Assembly: GCA_937967705.1 (NCBI GenBank) | Contig: CALCJG010000083.1 | Location: 1 to 35,159 of the forward strand | Length of the DNA: 35,159 bases | Reading direction: 5' to 3' | Source: an uncultured Spirochaetia bacterium | GTDB taxonomy: Bacteria > Spirochaetota > UBA4802 > JAGODF01 | Part shown: in pieces, positions 24,102 through 32,251 of the stretch | Numbering within the stretch: the first letter of the stretch is position 1 | How the letters are laid out: the number at the start of each line of letters is the position of its first letter | The notes under the pieces: generated by a model | What the model saw: only the letters and a program-made list of their open reading frames with translations | What the model was told of the DNA's origin: nothing | The model's database searches: none | Program-made: the position numbers and the translations under genes

Positions 24102-25199
24102 ATGGAAATCAGGGATAGAATTCTCGCCCTGGATGTCTTCCGGGGTCTCACCATCGCCGGGATGATCATCGTCAACAATCAGGGGGATTGGTCCCATGTC
24201 TATCGCCCCCTGCGCCATGCCGCCTGGCATGGCTGGTATCTGGCCGACCTGGTGTTTCCCTTCTTCCTCTTCATCATGGGCGTATCCCTGGCGGTCTCTC
24301 TCGGAAAGCGCATGGGGGATGAGTCCGTGAGGACGGGACTTCACGGTAGAATCCTCCGGCGAACCCTCGTTCTGGTGGCCCTGGGGCTTGCTCTCAACCT
24401 CATCCCCGCTTTTGACTGGACCGCCTTCCGGATTCCGGGGGTTCTGCAGAGGATCGGCCTCTGCTACCTGATCTGCGCGCTCCTCTATGTCCATCTGGGG
24501 ACGAGGGGGCTCTGGATCGCGGCTCTGACCCTCCTGGCCGGGTATACCCTGCTTATGGAACTGGTGCCCGTGCCGGGATTCGGGGCGGGGATATGGGAGC
24601 CCCGGGCCAATCTGCCCGGTTACCTGGACAGCCTCATCCTGGGCGCCCATACCTACAAACACGCGCCGGTACGGGGATTCGATCCCGAGGGGGTTCTGAC
24701 CACTCTCCCCGCGGCCGTATCCGCCCTAGCCGGGGTTCTTGCCGGGGAGTGGCTGAGGTCGGAAAGGACTCTGGGGGAGAAACTCCGGGGGCTGCTCTCC
24801 GCGGCGCTTATCTGCCTCCTGGCGGGGACGATTCTGGACCGGTGGATACCCATCAACAAGAACCTCTGGACCCCTTCCTACACGGTCTTCATGACGGGGA
24901 TGGCCCTCTTTCTGCTGGTCTTCTGCCTCTGGCTTATCGACGGCAAGGGGATGCGCCGATGGTCTTTTCCCTTCGAGGTGCTGGGGCTAAACGCCATCCT
25001 GGCCTATCTCCTCTCCTCGGCTCTGGGGAAGTTGATGATCGCCGCTTCCTGGCATCTCAAAGAGAAGATTTTTAGTTCCTTTTTTCTGCCCATCGCCGGG
25101 GGCGAGGCCGCTTCCCTTCTTTACGCCCTGGCCTATCTTTTGCTCTGGACGGGGGTCTGCGCCCTCCTTTACCGGTTTCGCATCTTCCTTAAAATCTAG
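24102..25199 (+). CDS. HGSNAT-like (DUF5009) membrane acyltransferase
   Basis: 365 residues, ten or so membrane helices. The N-terminus LALDVFRGLTIAGMIIVNN and then RHAAWHGWYLADLVFPFFLF with IMGVSLA match the heparan-alpha-glucosaminide N-acetyltransferase family, whose histidine in the first loop takes part in transmembrane acetyl transfer. RIPGVLQRIGLCYLICALL and LWTPSYTVFMTGMALFLL follow as expected. It would acylate an amino sugar at the outer face using cytoplasmic acetyl-CoA. It lies 57 bases after the SH3-like protein in the glycan cluster, suggesting decoration of the same glycan. The ribosome site is poor (CCGGAA). It ends before the AT-rich promoter region of the TetR operon. Confidence 0.88.
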   Translation: MEIRDRILALDVFRGLTIAGMIIVNNQGDWSHVYRPLRHAAWHGWYLADLVFPFFLFIMGVSLAVSLGKRMGDESVRTGLHGRILRRTLVLVALGLALNLIPAFDWTAFRIPGVLQRIGLCYLICALLYVHLGTRGLWIAALTLLAGYTLLMELVPVPGFGAGIWEPRANLPGYLDSLILGAHTYKHAPVRGFDPEGVLTTLPAAVSALAGVLAGEWLRSERTLGEKLRGLLSAALICLLAGTILDRWIPINKNLWTPSYTVFMTGMALFLLVFCLWLIDGKGMRRWSFPFEVLGLNAILAYLLSSALGKLMIAASWHLKEKIFSSFFLPIAGGEAASLLYALAYLLLWTGVCALLYRFRIFLKI

Positions 25200-25242
25200 A
25201 AGTTTTTTATTCTTTTGAAAGGAAATTTCAGGGAAAATATCC

Positions 25243-25270
25243 TTGACGCAAAACATAACATTGTTATGTT
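25243..25270 (+). promoter_or_regulatory. Promoter of the TetR/flavoprotein operon
   Basis: -35 TTGACG (25243-25248, five of six), 16-base spacer and -10 TATGTT (25265-25270). The spacer and -10 are occupied by the palindrome listed next, so a repressor bound there would exclude RNA polymerase. Leader to the first gene is about 75 bases. Confidence 0.65.
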
Positions 25271-25271
25271 T
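25251..25271. promoter_or_regulatory. 21-bp perfect palindrome, probable TetR operator
   Basis: Two 10-base arms, AAACATAACA (25251-25260) and TGTTATGTTT (25262-25271), are exact reverse complements around one central T. Length and perfect symmetry suit a TetR-family dimer, and the TetR gene at 26102 is the second gene of the operon it precedes. No second copy was noticed in the window. Confidence 0.75.
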
Positions 25272-25350
25272 GTTCACGGTACGTCGTTTCCCGCGCCGGG
25301 GGGTGCGGGGAGCCTCTGTTCCGATCTTTCATGTGATATAGGAGAGTGTT

Positions 25351-26076
25351 ATGTCCATAGTGCATTGGGAAAAAGACGAAAACGTGGCCATTCTGTACAT
25401 GAATAACGGCGAAAACCGTCAGAACCTCGATTTTGCCAATTCGATGAACAAGGCCCTCGATGAAATTCTGGAGGATGCGGCGGTTCAGGCCCTTGTCCTC
25501 ACCTCCAAGGACGAGAAGAACTTCTCACAGGGAGTGGATGTGGCTTGGCTCGGCGAGCGGATGAATAACAAGGAACTGCAGCCCATAAAGGATTTCCTGT
25601 ACGGCATGCAGAGCGTGTTCAAGAAGCTGATCCTCTATCCGGTTCCCACCATAGCGGCCATCAACGGGCACGCCTTCGGCAACGGGGCCATTCTCTCCTG
25701 CGCCTGCGATTTTCGTTTCATGCGCTCGGACAGGGGCTACTTCTGTTTTCCCGAGGTCAATATCGGCATTATGTTTTTCCCGGGCATGAACGCCTTCTGC
25801 AAAAAGGCCATACCATACTATAAGTTTCAGGAGATGCAGTTCACGGGGAACCGTTACGGGGGCCAGGAACTTGAGGAACACAAGGTGGTTCGCAAAGCCT
25901 GTGCCGGCCAGGAGGAGCTGATGAAAGAATCTCTGGCCTTTGCCAAAACCTTCCAGAAGAAGAGGGGCATCTTCGGCGAGATGAAGAAGCGCATGTACAA
26001 GGATATCATCGAGATCATGGATAACGAGGACCCGAAGGTGTCCATCGAGCCGCTCAACGTGATGAAATTCGACTGA
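25351..26076 (+). CDS. Enoyl-CoA hydratase/isomerase family, ECI-like (delta3,delta2-enoyl-CoA isomerase)
   Basis: 241-residue crotonase-fold protein. The oxyanion-hole regions are NFSQGVDVAWL and INGHAFGNGAIL. Of the two crotonase catalytic glutamates, the second is kept (RSDRGYFCFPEVNIG, Glu135), while the first is Ile114 in GNGAIL. A single glutamate at this place is what delta3,delta2-enoyl-CoA isomerases have, and the RSDRG...PEVNIG segment resembles plant ECI enzymes. It would shift double bonds of unsaturated acyl-CoAs into the 2-position for beta-oxidation, agreeing with the FadH-like dienoyl-CoA reductase at the operon end. ATG 25351 with GGAGAG upstream. First gene behind the palindromic promoter; tetR follows 25 bases later. 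Confidence 0.87.
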   Translation: MSIVHWEKDENVAILYMNNGENRQNLDFANSMNKALDEILEDAAVQALVLTSKDEKNFSQGVDVAWLGERMNNKELQPIKDFLYGMQSVFKKLILYPVPTIAAINGHAFGNGAILSCACDFRFMRSDRGYFCFPEVNIGIMFFPGMNAFCKKAIPYYKFQEMQFTGNRYGGQELEEHKVVRKACAGQEELMKESLAFAKTFQKKRGIFGEMKKRMYKDIIEIMDNEDPKVSIEPLNVMKFD

Positions 26077-26101
26077 GAAAACCGGAACAAGGAAAGGCTC
26101 G

Positions 26102-26803
26102 ATGAGAAAGAACAACCGGGAACGCATTCTTCAGACGGCGCGGCAGCTTCTGCCCCGTTACGGCTACAGCGGGATCTCCATCCGCGCCATCGCCTCCCGG
26201 GCCCGTCTCACCACGGGAGCCATCTACTTTCATTTCAAGAACAAGAAGGACATCTACCGTACGATCTGTTTTGAGGCGGTGGACATCCTCGTCAACAAGT
26301 TCCGTGAGGTCATCTCCTCGCGGCGGACCCCCAATCAGAAGCTCATCTCCACGTTTGATTCCTACATAGATTTCTTCTACAATCACCGCGACTATTACAA
26401 CATACTCATGGAGTATAAATCCGATTATGCCGCGGACGGAAAGGAGGGCAGCGAGGAGATTGCCCGGAAGATGGGGGAGATGATGGATGTGATGAAGGAT
26501 GTGATCGTCCAGGGGGAGAAGGAGGGGATACTGCGGGAGATCAGCCCGGTCATGCTTTCCCTCTTTCTCGCGTCGGTGGCCGAGGGAATGCTGCAGTTCA
26601 AGAAGCTGGGGATGTTTGAGTATCTCGATGTGAGCGACCGCCAGTACCGCGATTTCATGGCGGACGTCATAGGCTACGGCATTCAGAGGGAGCGCAGGGG
26701 CACGGTGCCTGCGGAAAGCGGGAGCGTTAGAAAAGTAAAGACACAGGATTCCGGCAAACAGCCGGAAGGCAGAAATTATATCAGAGAGGTGAACAAACGA
26801 TGA
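26102..26803 (+). CDS. TetR/AcrR-family transcriptional regulator
   Basis: 233 residues. The N-terminal HTH follows the family pattern: RERILQTARQLLPRYGYSGI, SIRAIASRARLTTGAIYFHF and KNKKDIYRTIC. The helical ligand-binding domain runs to about residue 205 and a basic, disordered-looking tail follows. Located second in the operon, 25 bases after the isomerase gene and overlapping the next gene by ATGA. It most likely binds the 21-bp palindrome at 25251 and represses its own operon until an inducer, perhaps an acyl-CoA, is present, as in FadR-type TetR proteins. Inducer and operator are inferred from context. Confidence 0.93.
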   Translation: MRKNNRERILQTARQLLPRYGYSGISIRAIASRARLTTGAIYFHFKNKKDIYRTICFEAVDILVNKFREVISSRRTPNQKLISTFDSYIDFFYNHRDYYNILMEYKSDYAADGKEGSEEIARKMGEMMDVMKDVIVQGEKEGILREISPVMLSLFLASVAEGMLQFKKLGMFEYLDVSDRQYRDFMADVIGYGIQRERRGTVPAESGSVRKVKTQDSGKQPEGRNYIREVNKR

Positions 26804-27783
26804 AAACCAGAATAACCGAGATGTTCGGTGTGGAATATCCCATTATATGCGGGGCGATGATGTGGCTCTGCAAACCCCATCTTTGTGCGGCGGTCTCCAA
26901 CGCCGGCGGACTGGGAAACCTTACGGCCGGTAACTATTCCACGGAGGAGGAATTCCGCGCGGCCATTCAGGAGACCCGCAAGCTGACGAACAAGCCCTTT
27001 ATCGTCAACGTTACCATCCTTCCCTCGGTGCACATTACGGCGGAGCACCACAAGATGTACCTCCGCGTCTGCGCAGAGGAGAAGGTGGCGGGCCTGGAGA
27101 TATCCGGCACGCCCCTGGACAAGGCGGCGGGGATGGAGTACGTGGAGATGCTCAAAAAGGCGGGTGTCAGGCTCTTTCACAAGGTGGGTTCGGTGCGCCA
27201 TGCGGTGCATGCCGAGAAGGTGGGCTACGACGGCATATACGCCGCCGGTATCGAGGAGGGGGGGCATCCCCTTTCCGATGATGTGACCACGATGGTCCTC
27301 ACGCCCCGAATCGTCGAGAGCGTGAAAATCCCCGTTGTGACCGTGGGCGGCATCGCCAACGGGCGCACCATGGCGGCGGCCCTGGTTCTGGGCGCCGATG
27401 CGGTCATGATGGCCACGCGTTTCGTCGCCACGAAGGAGTGCGAGGTGCATGATAACATCAAGCAGGAACTTATCAGCCGGCAGGAGCACGAGACCGCGCT
27501 GATCTGCAAGTCCATAGGGCTGCAGGGAAGGGCCATCCGCAACAAGGTTGTGGAGGAGGTTCTCAGCATGGAGGCGCAGAAATGCGGCCTGGAGCAGCTG
27601 ATCCCCCTCCTTTCCGGCAAGCGCGTCAAGGAGGCGTGGGAAACCGGCGACGTGGATATGGCTCCCATGATGATGGGCCAGTCGGTGGGAATGGTCAGGG
27701 ACATCCCCAGCTGCCGTGAGCTCATGGAGCGTATGGCCGCCGAAGCCATGGCGGAGATAGACCGTGTAAAAAAAATACTATAA
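26800..27783 (+). CDS. Nitronate monooxygenase-family flavoprotein (first copy)
   Basis: 327-residue FMN TIM barrel of the NMO/2-nitropropane dioxygenase family. Motifs: YPIICGAMMW at the N-terminus, VSNAGGLGNL, a flavin-side EEGGHPLSDD with the conserved His156, PVVTVGGIANGRTMAAALVL and GADAVMMATRF (phosphate binding). Family members include nitronate oxidases, enoyl-ACP reductases (FabK) and NADH:quinone reductases; residues alone do not decide. With an enoyl-CoA isomerase and a dienoyl-CoA reductase as neighbours, a role on an unsaturated acyl-thioester or its redox balance is more likely than nitroalkane detoxification. ATG 26800 overlaps the tetR stop; GAGAGG is the ribosome site. Confidence 0.9.
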   Translation: MKTRITEMFGVEYPIICGAMMWLCKPHLCAAVSNAGGLGNLTAGNYSTEEEFRAAIQETRKLTNKPFIVNVTILPSVHITAEHHKMYLRVCAEEKVAGLEISGTPLDKAAGMEYVEMLKKAGVRLFHKVGSVRHAVHAEKVGYDGIYAAGIEEGGHPLSDDVTTMVLTPRIVESVKIPVVTVGGIANGRTMAAALVLGADAVMMATRFVATKECEVHDNIKQELISRQEHETALICKSIGLQGRAIRNKVVEEVLSMEAQKCGLEQLIPLLSGKRVKEAWETGDVDMAPMMMGQSVGMVRDIPSCRELMERMAAEAMAEIDRVKKIL

Positions 27784-27799
27784 TCAAGGAGACAATATT

Positions 27800-28837
27800 A
27801 TGCAGACTAAAATCACAAAACTCTTCGGAATCAAATACCCCATCATCCTTCCCGGTATGAGCTGGATCAGCACGCCGGAACTCGTGGCGGCGGTTTGCAA
27901 CGCCGGCGGTATCGGCTGGCTTGCAACAGGTCCCCTGAACGCCGATCAGACCCGGGAGGCCATCCGTAAAATCCGCAAGCTCACCAAGAAGCCCTTCGGC
28001 GCCGGGGCCACCCTGCTCATGCCGGGTGCCCGGGAGAACGCCCAGGTGATGCTGGAGGAGGAGGTTCCCGTGATCAATGTCTCTCTCGGCAAATGCGACT
28101 GGATCGCCGAGCGGGCCCATAAGTACGGGGGAAAGGTCATCGCCACGGTAACCACGATCAAGCACGCCATGGCGGCCGAGTCCCAGGGTGCTGACGCCCT
28201 TCAGGTGACCGGCAACGAAGCGGCGGCCCACGGGAGCCAAGTGACGACCCTGGTGCTTACCCCCGCGGTAAAGCGCGCCGTCAAGATCCCCATCGTGGCC
28301 ATCGGAGGGTTTGCCGACGGGTACGGTCTCGCCGCCGCCCTGGCCCTGGGTGCCGACGCTATCGGCATGGGGACGCGGCTCTCCATGACCAAGGAAAGTC
28401 CCGTTGCCGAGGCCACCAAGCAGGCGCAGCTGGCCGCTTCCATCGAGGACACCATCTACTCCAACCGCTTCGACGGCCTCTACTGCCGCGTGCTCAAGAC
28501 CCCCGCAGCTGAAAAATCGGTACGTCAGGGTATGAGCCTCACCCGAGCCGCCATAGCCGGGCCGCGAATTGCCCGTGAAATGAAACTGCCCCTGATGAAA
28601 ATCATGCTGGGCACTCTGGTCCAGGGCCCCGGTATGATCAAGACCCTGGCCCATTTCGCCACGGCCTTTGATAAGATCAAATGGGCCACGGAGGACGGTG
28701 ATCTGAAAAAGGGCGTGCATCTCACCGGTCAGGTCCAGGGGCTTATCAACGATTTACCCACGGTGCAGGAAGTGATCGAGAGGACGATCAAGGAAGCCAG
28801 GGAAAGCTACAAGTCAATGGGTAATATGATCAAATAG
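27800..28837 (+). CDS. Nitronate monooxygenase-family flavoprotein (second copy)
   Basis: 345 residues, a diverged paralogue of the preceding gene: YPIILPGMSW, VCNAGGIGWLATG, TGNEAAAHGSQVT with His144 in place of EEGGHPL, PIVAIGGFADGYGLAAALAL and GADAIGMGTRL. It differs from the first copy in the active-site loop (AAAHG against EGGHP) and has a longer C-terminal helical part, so the two probably have different substrates or act as unlike subunits. ATG 27800 has AAGGAGA upstream, 16 bases after the first copy. The pair is embedded in the operon and conserved in reading direction. The exact reaction is not known. Confidence 0.9.
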   Translation: MQTKITKLFGIKYPIILPGMSWISTPELVAAVCNAGGIGWLATGPLNADQTREAIRKIRKLTKKPFGAGATLLMPGARENAQVMLEEEVPVINVSLGKCDWIAERAHKYGGKVIATVTTIKHAMAAESQGADALQVTGNEAAAHGSQVTTLVLTPAVKRAVKIPIVAIGGFADGYGLAAALALGADAIGMGTRLSMTKESPVAEATKQAQLAASIEDTIYSNRFDGLYCRVLKTPAAEKSVRQGMSLTRAAIAGPRIAREMKLPLMKIMLGTLVQGPGMIKTLAHFATAFDKIKWATEDGDLKKGVHLTGQVQGLINDLPTVQEVIERTIKEARESYKSMGNMIK

Positions 28838-28870
28838 ACTAGCCAGTTACGGACATCAGGAGGTATGGTC

Positions 28871-30874
28871 ATGTACGACGCGCTGTTCAGTCCCATTACT
28901 ATCAACGGCCTGGAGGTAAAGAACCGGATTGCTTATCCCGCCCTGGGAACGCTCTTCTCCCTGGACGGGAAACTCAACGACCGGTACTACAACTTCTTTC
29001 TGGAGAAGGCCACGGGAGGGGCGGGACTTGTAACCCTGGGGCCTGTCGGGTTCGATCCGGTGGGCAGCGGGCCGGTAACGCCGCAGCTCGGATCGGACGA
29101 GGCCATACCCTCCTTTGAGAAGCTGGCGGGACTCATCAAGGAGGGAGGGGCGCGGGCCTGGATACAGCTTTTCCATGCCGGTGCCTATTCCTATTCCAAG
29201 CTGATGGTCGGGGAGGACCCCGTGGCACCCTCGGCGGTCTATTCCCGCTATTCCAAGATTGTTCCCCGGGAGCTTTCCCTGGAGGATATTCGGACAATTC
29301 AGCACGGTTTCAGGGACGCGGCGGTTCGGGCCAAGAAGGCGGGGTTCGACGGCGTGGAGATCATCGGGTCCGCCGGATATCTCATAACGCAGTTTCTCTC
29401 GCCCCTGAAAAATCTCCGTACCGACCAGTACGGGGGAAGCTTCGAGAATCGAATCCGTTTCGCAAGGGAGATCATACTCATGGTCCGGGAGGCTCTGGGA
29501 CCGGATTTCCCGCTCTCCATCAGGGTTGCGGGCAATGATCTGGTCCCGGGAAGCACGACCTCCGGGGAGACTCCGTCCATCGCCCGGGTCTACGAGGAGG
29601 CCGGGATCGATCTCATCAACGTAACCGGGGGATGGCACGAATCCCGGGTGCCCCAGCTGCCCATGGAGGTTCCCCGCGGCCTCTATTCCTATCTGGCCCT
29701 GAACATAAGGAAGGCCGTATCGATCCCCGTCATGGCGTCCAACCGAATTACCACTCCGGACGAGGCGGAGATGATACTCCGGGACGGACTGGCGGACATG
29801 GTGAACCTGGGGCGCGTCCTCATAGCCGATCCCGAGTGGCCCCTCAAGGCCCGAGAGGGACGGTCCGGGGAGATACGCCCCTGTGTGGCCTGCAATCAGG
29901 GTTGCACCGACAGCCTTTTCAGCGGCATGCCGGTCTTCTGCATAGCCAATCCCCGGGCCGGCTACGAGGGGGAGCGCAACCTGAAAAAGACCTCCAGTCC
30001 CAAAAAGATAATGGTGATAGGCGCCGGGCCCGCCGGCCTGGAAGCGGCCGTTACGGCTGTGCAGGCGGGTCATGATGTGGATCTTTATGAGAAGGAGGGG
30101 GATATCGGCGGGCAGATATGGATCGCCGGAGCCCCTCCCCACAAACAGGAACTCCTGGAGTTCATCCGCTACTACCGGGTCATGATTGACCGCCTCGGGA
30201 TACGGGTTCACCTGAACACTGAGGTGACGGCGGATTTCTTAAAGCAGAAAAAACCGGACTACATCATCGCGGCGGAGGGCGCTCTGCCCCTGGTGCCGCC
30301 CATAAAAGGAGTTGATGGGCCGAAGGTGCTAACGGCCTGGAAGGTGCTGAGGGAAAACCCCCTGCTGGGTAGAAGGATCGCTGTCGTCGGCGGAGGTGCT
30401 GTCGGTCTTGAGACGGCGCATTTTCTTGCAGGGAAGGGAACGCTGACGCCGGAGGCGCTCCATTTCCTCTTCTACTATGAGGCGGAAACCGTGGAACGGC
30501 TCCGTGAGCTGATGGTCAGCGGTTCCAAGGAGATCACAATCTTCGAGATGCTGCCGCAGGTGGGCAAGGATGTGGGGCGCTCCACCCGCTGGGTGCTCCT
30601 GGGGAACATTCAGAAGCATGGAATCCGCACCGTGACCGGTGCCAGGGTGCTCTCCGTGGAGAGCGGCAAGGTCAGCTATGAGGCGGAGGGAAAGACCCTG
30701 CAGGAGGATTTCGATAACGTCATCATCGCTCTGGGTTCCCGGTCCAATAAGACCCTGGCGGGGGAACTGGATAAAATCGGAATACCCTATCGTATCGTGG
30801 GGGACAGCGTAAAACCCGCCAAGATCGACGGGGCCATCCATGGGGGTTTCCTGGCGGTCCTGGAGCTCGGTTGA
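28871..30874 (+). CDS. fadH: FadH-like 2,4-dienoyl-CoA reductase (FMN, FAD, 4Fe-4S)
   Basis: 667 residues, against about 672 in E. coli FadH. The N-terminal old-yellow-enzyme barrel has WIQLFHAGAYSYS, GSAGYLITQFLSP (catalytic Tyr) and VTGGWHESRVP (His as in FadH). Four cysteines in CxxCxxxC-x11-C spacing (338, 341, 345, 357; CVACNQGC) bind a 4Fe-4S cluster with FadH spacing. Two dinucleotide domains follow: MVIGAGPAGLEAAV and IAVVGGGAVGLETAH. It reduces 2,4-dienoyl-CoA with NADPH during breakdown of unsaturated fatty acids, though related enal and enone reductases share this layout. ATG 28871 is chosen because AGGAGG (28858-28863) is 7 bases away; ATG 28865 would be 1 base away. Last gene of the operon; a terminator follows 9 bases after the stop. 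Confidence 0.88.
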   Translation: MYDALFSPITINGLEVKNRIAYPALGTLFSLDGKLNDRYYNFFLEKATGGAGLVTLGPVGFDPVGSGPVTPQLGSDEAIPSFEKLAGLIKEGGARAWIQLFHAGAYSYSKLMVGEDPVAPSAVYSRYSKIVPRELSLEDIRTIQHGFRDAAVRAKKAGFDGVEIIGSAGYLITQFLSPLKNLRTDQYGGSFENRIRFAREIILMVREALGPDFPLSIRVAGNDLVPGSTTSGETPSIARVYEEAGIDLINVTGGWHESRVPQLPMEVPRGLYSYLALNIRKAVSIPVMASNRITTPDEAEMILRDGLADMVNLGRVLIADPEWPLKAREGRSGEIRPCVACNQGCTDSLFSGMPVFCIANPRAGYEGERNLKKTSSPKKIMVIGAGPAGLEAAVTAVQAGHDVDLYEKEGDIGGQIWIAGAPPHKQELLEFIRYYRVMIDRLGIRVHLNTEVTADFLKQKKPDYIIAAEGALPLVPPIKGVDGPKVLTAWKVLRENPLLGRRIAVVGGGAVGLETAHFLAGKGTLTPEALHFLFYYEAETVERLRELMVSGSKEITIFEMLPQVGKDVGRSTRWVLLGNIQKHGIRTVTGARVLSVESGKVSYEAEGKTLQEDFDNVIIALGSRSNKTLAGELDKIGIPYRIVGDSVKPAKIDGAIHGGFLAVLELG

Positions 30875-30883
30875 CCAAAAATG

Positions 30884-30910
30884 AGAAACCCTGCCGACGG
30901 CAGGGTTTCT
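30884..30910. terminator. Bidirectional terminator between fadH and the VWA gene
   Basis: A 12-bp perfect stem (AGAAACCCTGCC / GGCAGGGTTTCT) with a GAC loop. In the minus direction it is followed by a TTTTT run; in the plus direction the tail is only ATTT. It separates two converging genes. Confidence 0.85.
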
Positions 30911-30930
30911 ATTTGCATGATGCGTCTTTT

Positions 30931-31995
30931 CTATTCCTTGCCGATGAATTTATTCGTGGCCCGGTCGATCTCCTCGATCTTGTTGCTGATCATCTCATTC
31001 AGTTTGTCCTTGGCTTCCTCCCGTTCCCGGTGGTTCTTCTCCAGCTTCTTTTCCAGGGCCTTGAGGGCGTCCCGGGTTCCGTCATCCTTGGCCTTCATGA
31101 GGGCCTTCATGATGTAGGCCTTGCTCTTGTTGTACTGTTCCGTCTCGTAGGTGAGATAGGAGTTATATTGGCGGGTGATGCAGACGATATCCTTGTAGAA
31201 CTTGTTCATCTTGCTGAAAAAACCCGCAAAGGCCTTTACAAAATCCTCCTCGCTCTTGACGTCGGCATAGGAGCCTTCAGCCGCCCCGGCGATCTTGGAC
31301 AGATGCGAACGCGTCCTCCGGTCGACGTTCAGTCCAATTACGGTCACTTCGGGATTGGCCTCGCTCTCCTTGAGGTCAATGATTGCCTGAACCGGGCTCC
31401 CGCCGCAACTCTCCATGCCGTCGCTGATGATGATCAGCGTGTTGTTCTCCCCCTCGAAGCCCTTGAGGAAATCCCTGGTCCTCTCTATGGTCCTGGCCAG
31501 GGGCGTGGAGCCCCGGGGTCTCAGGTCCTTCACTAGTTCTTTCAGGGCCTTCCGGTCGGTCCTTCCGACAGGGGCAATCACCTCGACGCTGTCCTCGCCG
31601 CAGCTGCTCTTTCCGTAGATGACAAAGCCCACTTTCATTTCCCGGGGAAGGGCGTCCAGATAACGGTAGAGCACCTTCTTGGCCACTTCCATTCGGGTAT
31701 CCGTGCCCATCTTGGCGCTCATGCTCCCGGAGACATCCAGAAGGATGAGAACATTTTGAGGTTTTCCCACCTTGATGAGATCGGTCTTGATGACGCCGCA
31801 TCGGCCGCCCCGGGAGCTCTTTTTCAGGGGCTCATTGACCCGGGGGTTGAAGCCCGTGGCGATTTCCAGATCATCGGGGAATCCGTCATGGTCGACGTCC
31901 TTGCTGAAAGGGGCATCGGCAAGGGAGGGGGATGACAATGAGACTAGAAGAGTAAAAATCGTCAAGAGTGAACTGGGTTTGCATTTGATATTCAT
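30931..31995 (-). CDS. Secreted VWA-domain protein with calcium-binding motif
   Basis: 354 residues. Signal peptide 1-26 (LLTIFTLLVSLSSPSLADA). Next comes DVDHDGFPDDLE (33-44), a thrombospondin type-3/EF-like calcium loop. The von Willebrand A domain has a full metal site: DVSGSMS (87-93), GSTPLA and the later aspartate in IIISDGMESCGG. After the domain a long lysine/glutamate-rich coiled coil runs to the end (KALEKKLEKNHREREEAKDK). Paired cysteines (RGGRCG, KSSCGE, MESCGG, IVCIT) suggest disulphides. It probably binds a partner in periplasm or on the surface through the metal site. Ribosome site AGGAG 6 bases before the ATG. Single gene, converging on fadH. Confidence 0.9.
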   Translation of the reverse strand: MNIKCKPSSLLTIFTLLVSLSSPSLADAPFSKDVDHDGFPDDLEIATGFNPRVNEPLKKSSRGGRCGVIKTDLIKVGKPQNVLILLDVSGSMSAKMGTDTRMEVAKKVLYRYLDALPREMKVGFVIYGKSSCGEDSVEVIAPVGRTDRKALKELVKDLRPRGSTPLARTIERTRDFLKGFEGENNTLIIISDGMESCGGSPVQAIIDLKESEANPEVTVIGLNVDRRTRSHLSKIAGAAEGSYADVKSEEDFVKAFAGFFSKMNKFYKDIVCITRQYNSYLTYETEQYNKSKAYIMKALMKAKDDGTRDALKALEKKLEKNHREREEAKDKLNEMISNKIEEIDRATNKFIGKE

Positions 31996-32251
31996 GGCTG
32001 ACTCCTGGGATGATAATGTACCTCCTGCTCCGGCAACGGGAAGCCGATCGGTTATTTATTTTCACCGGATATACGAGAAAGTATAGAAAAAATAAGGATA
32101 GTCAAGAAATTTAAGGGGGATGGGGAGGGTAATTTTTATTTGCATTTTTATGGGGGTGCCTGATCCTTAACCGGGCAGGGTGCTGTAGGCTCAGCCCTTG
32201 CCTGCTGAAAACATGATCGTTGAATTCTCGGGACATCCCAAGGAGGGAGTT

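Noticed and set aside
28856..30211. 451-residue minus-strand frame opposite fadH
   Set aside because: Shadow of the FadH-like coding sequence.
30871..31536. 221-residue plus-strand frame opposite the VWA gene
   Set aside because: It starts inside the fadH end and passes through a terminator; leucine/valine-rich shadow only.
32080..32105. TTGACT/TATACT pair on the minus strand as promoter of the VWA gene
   Set aside because: The spacer is 14 bases, too short for a standard sigma-70 promoter.
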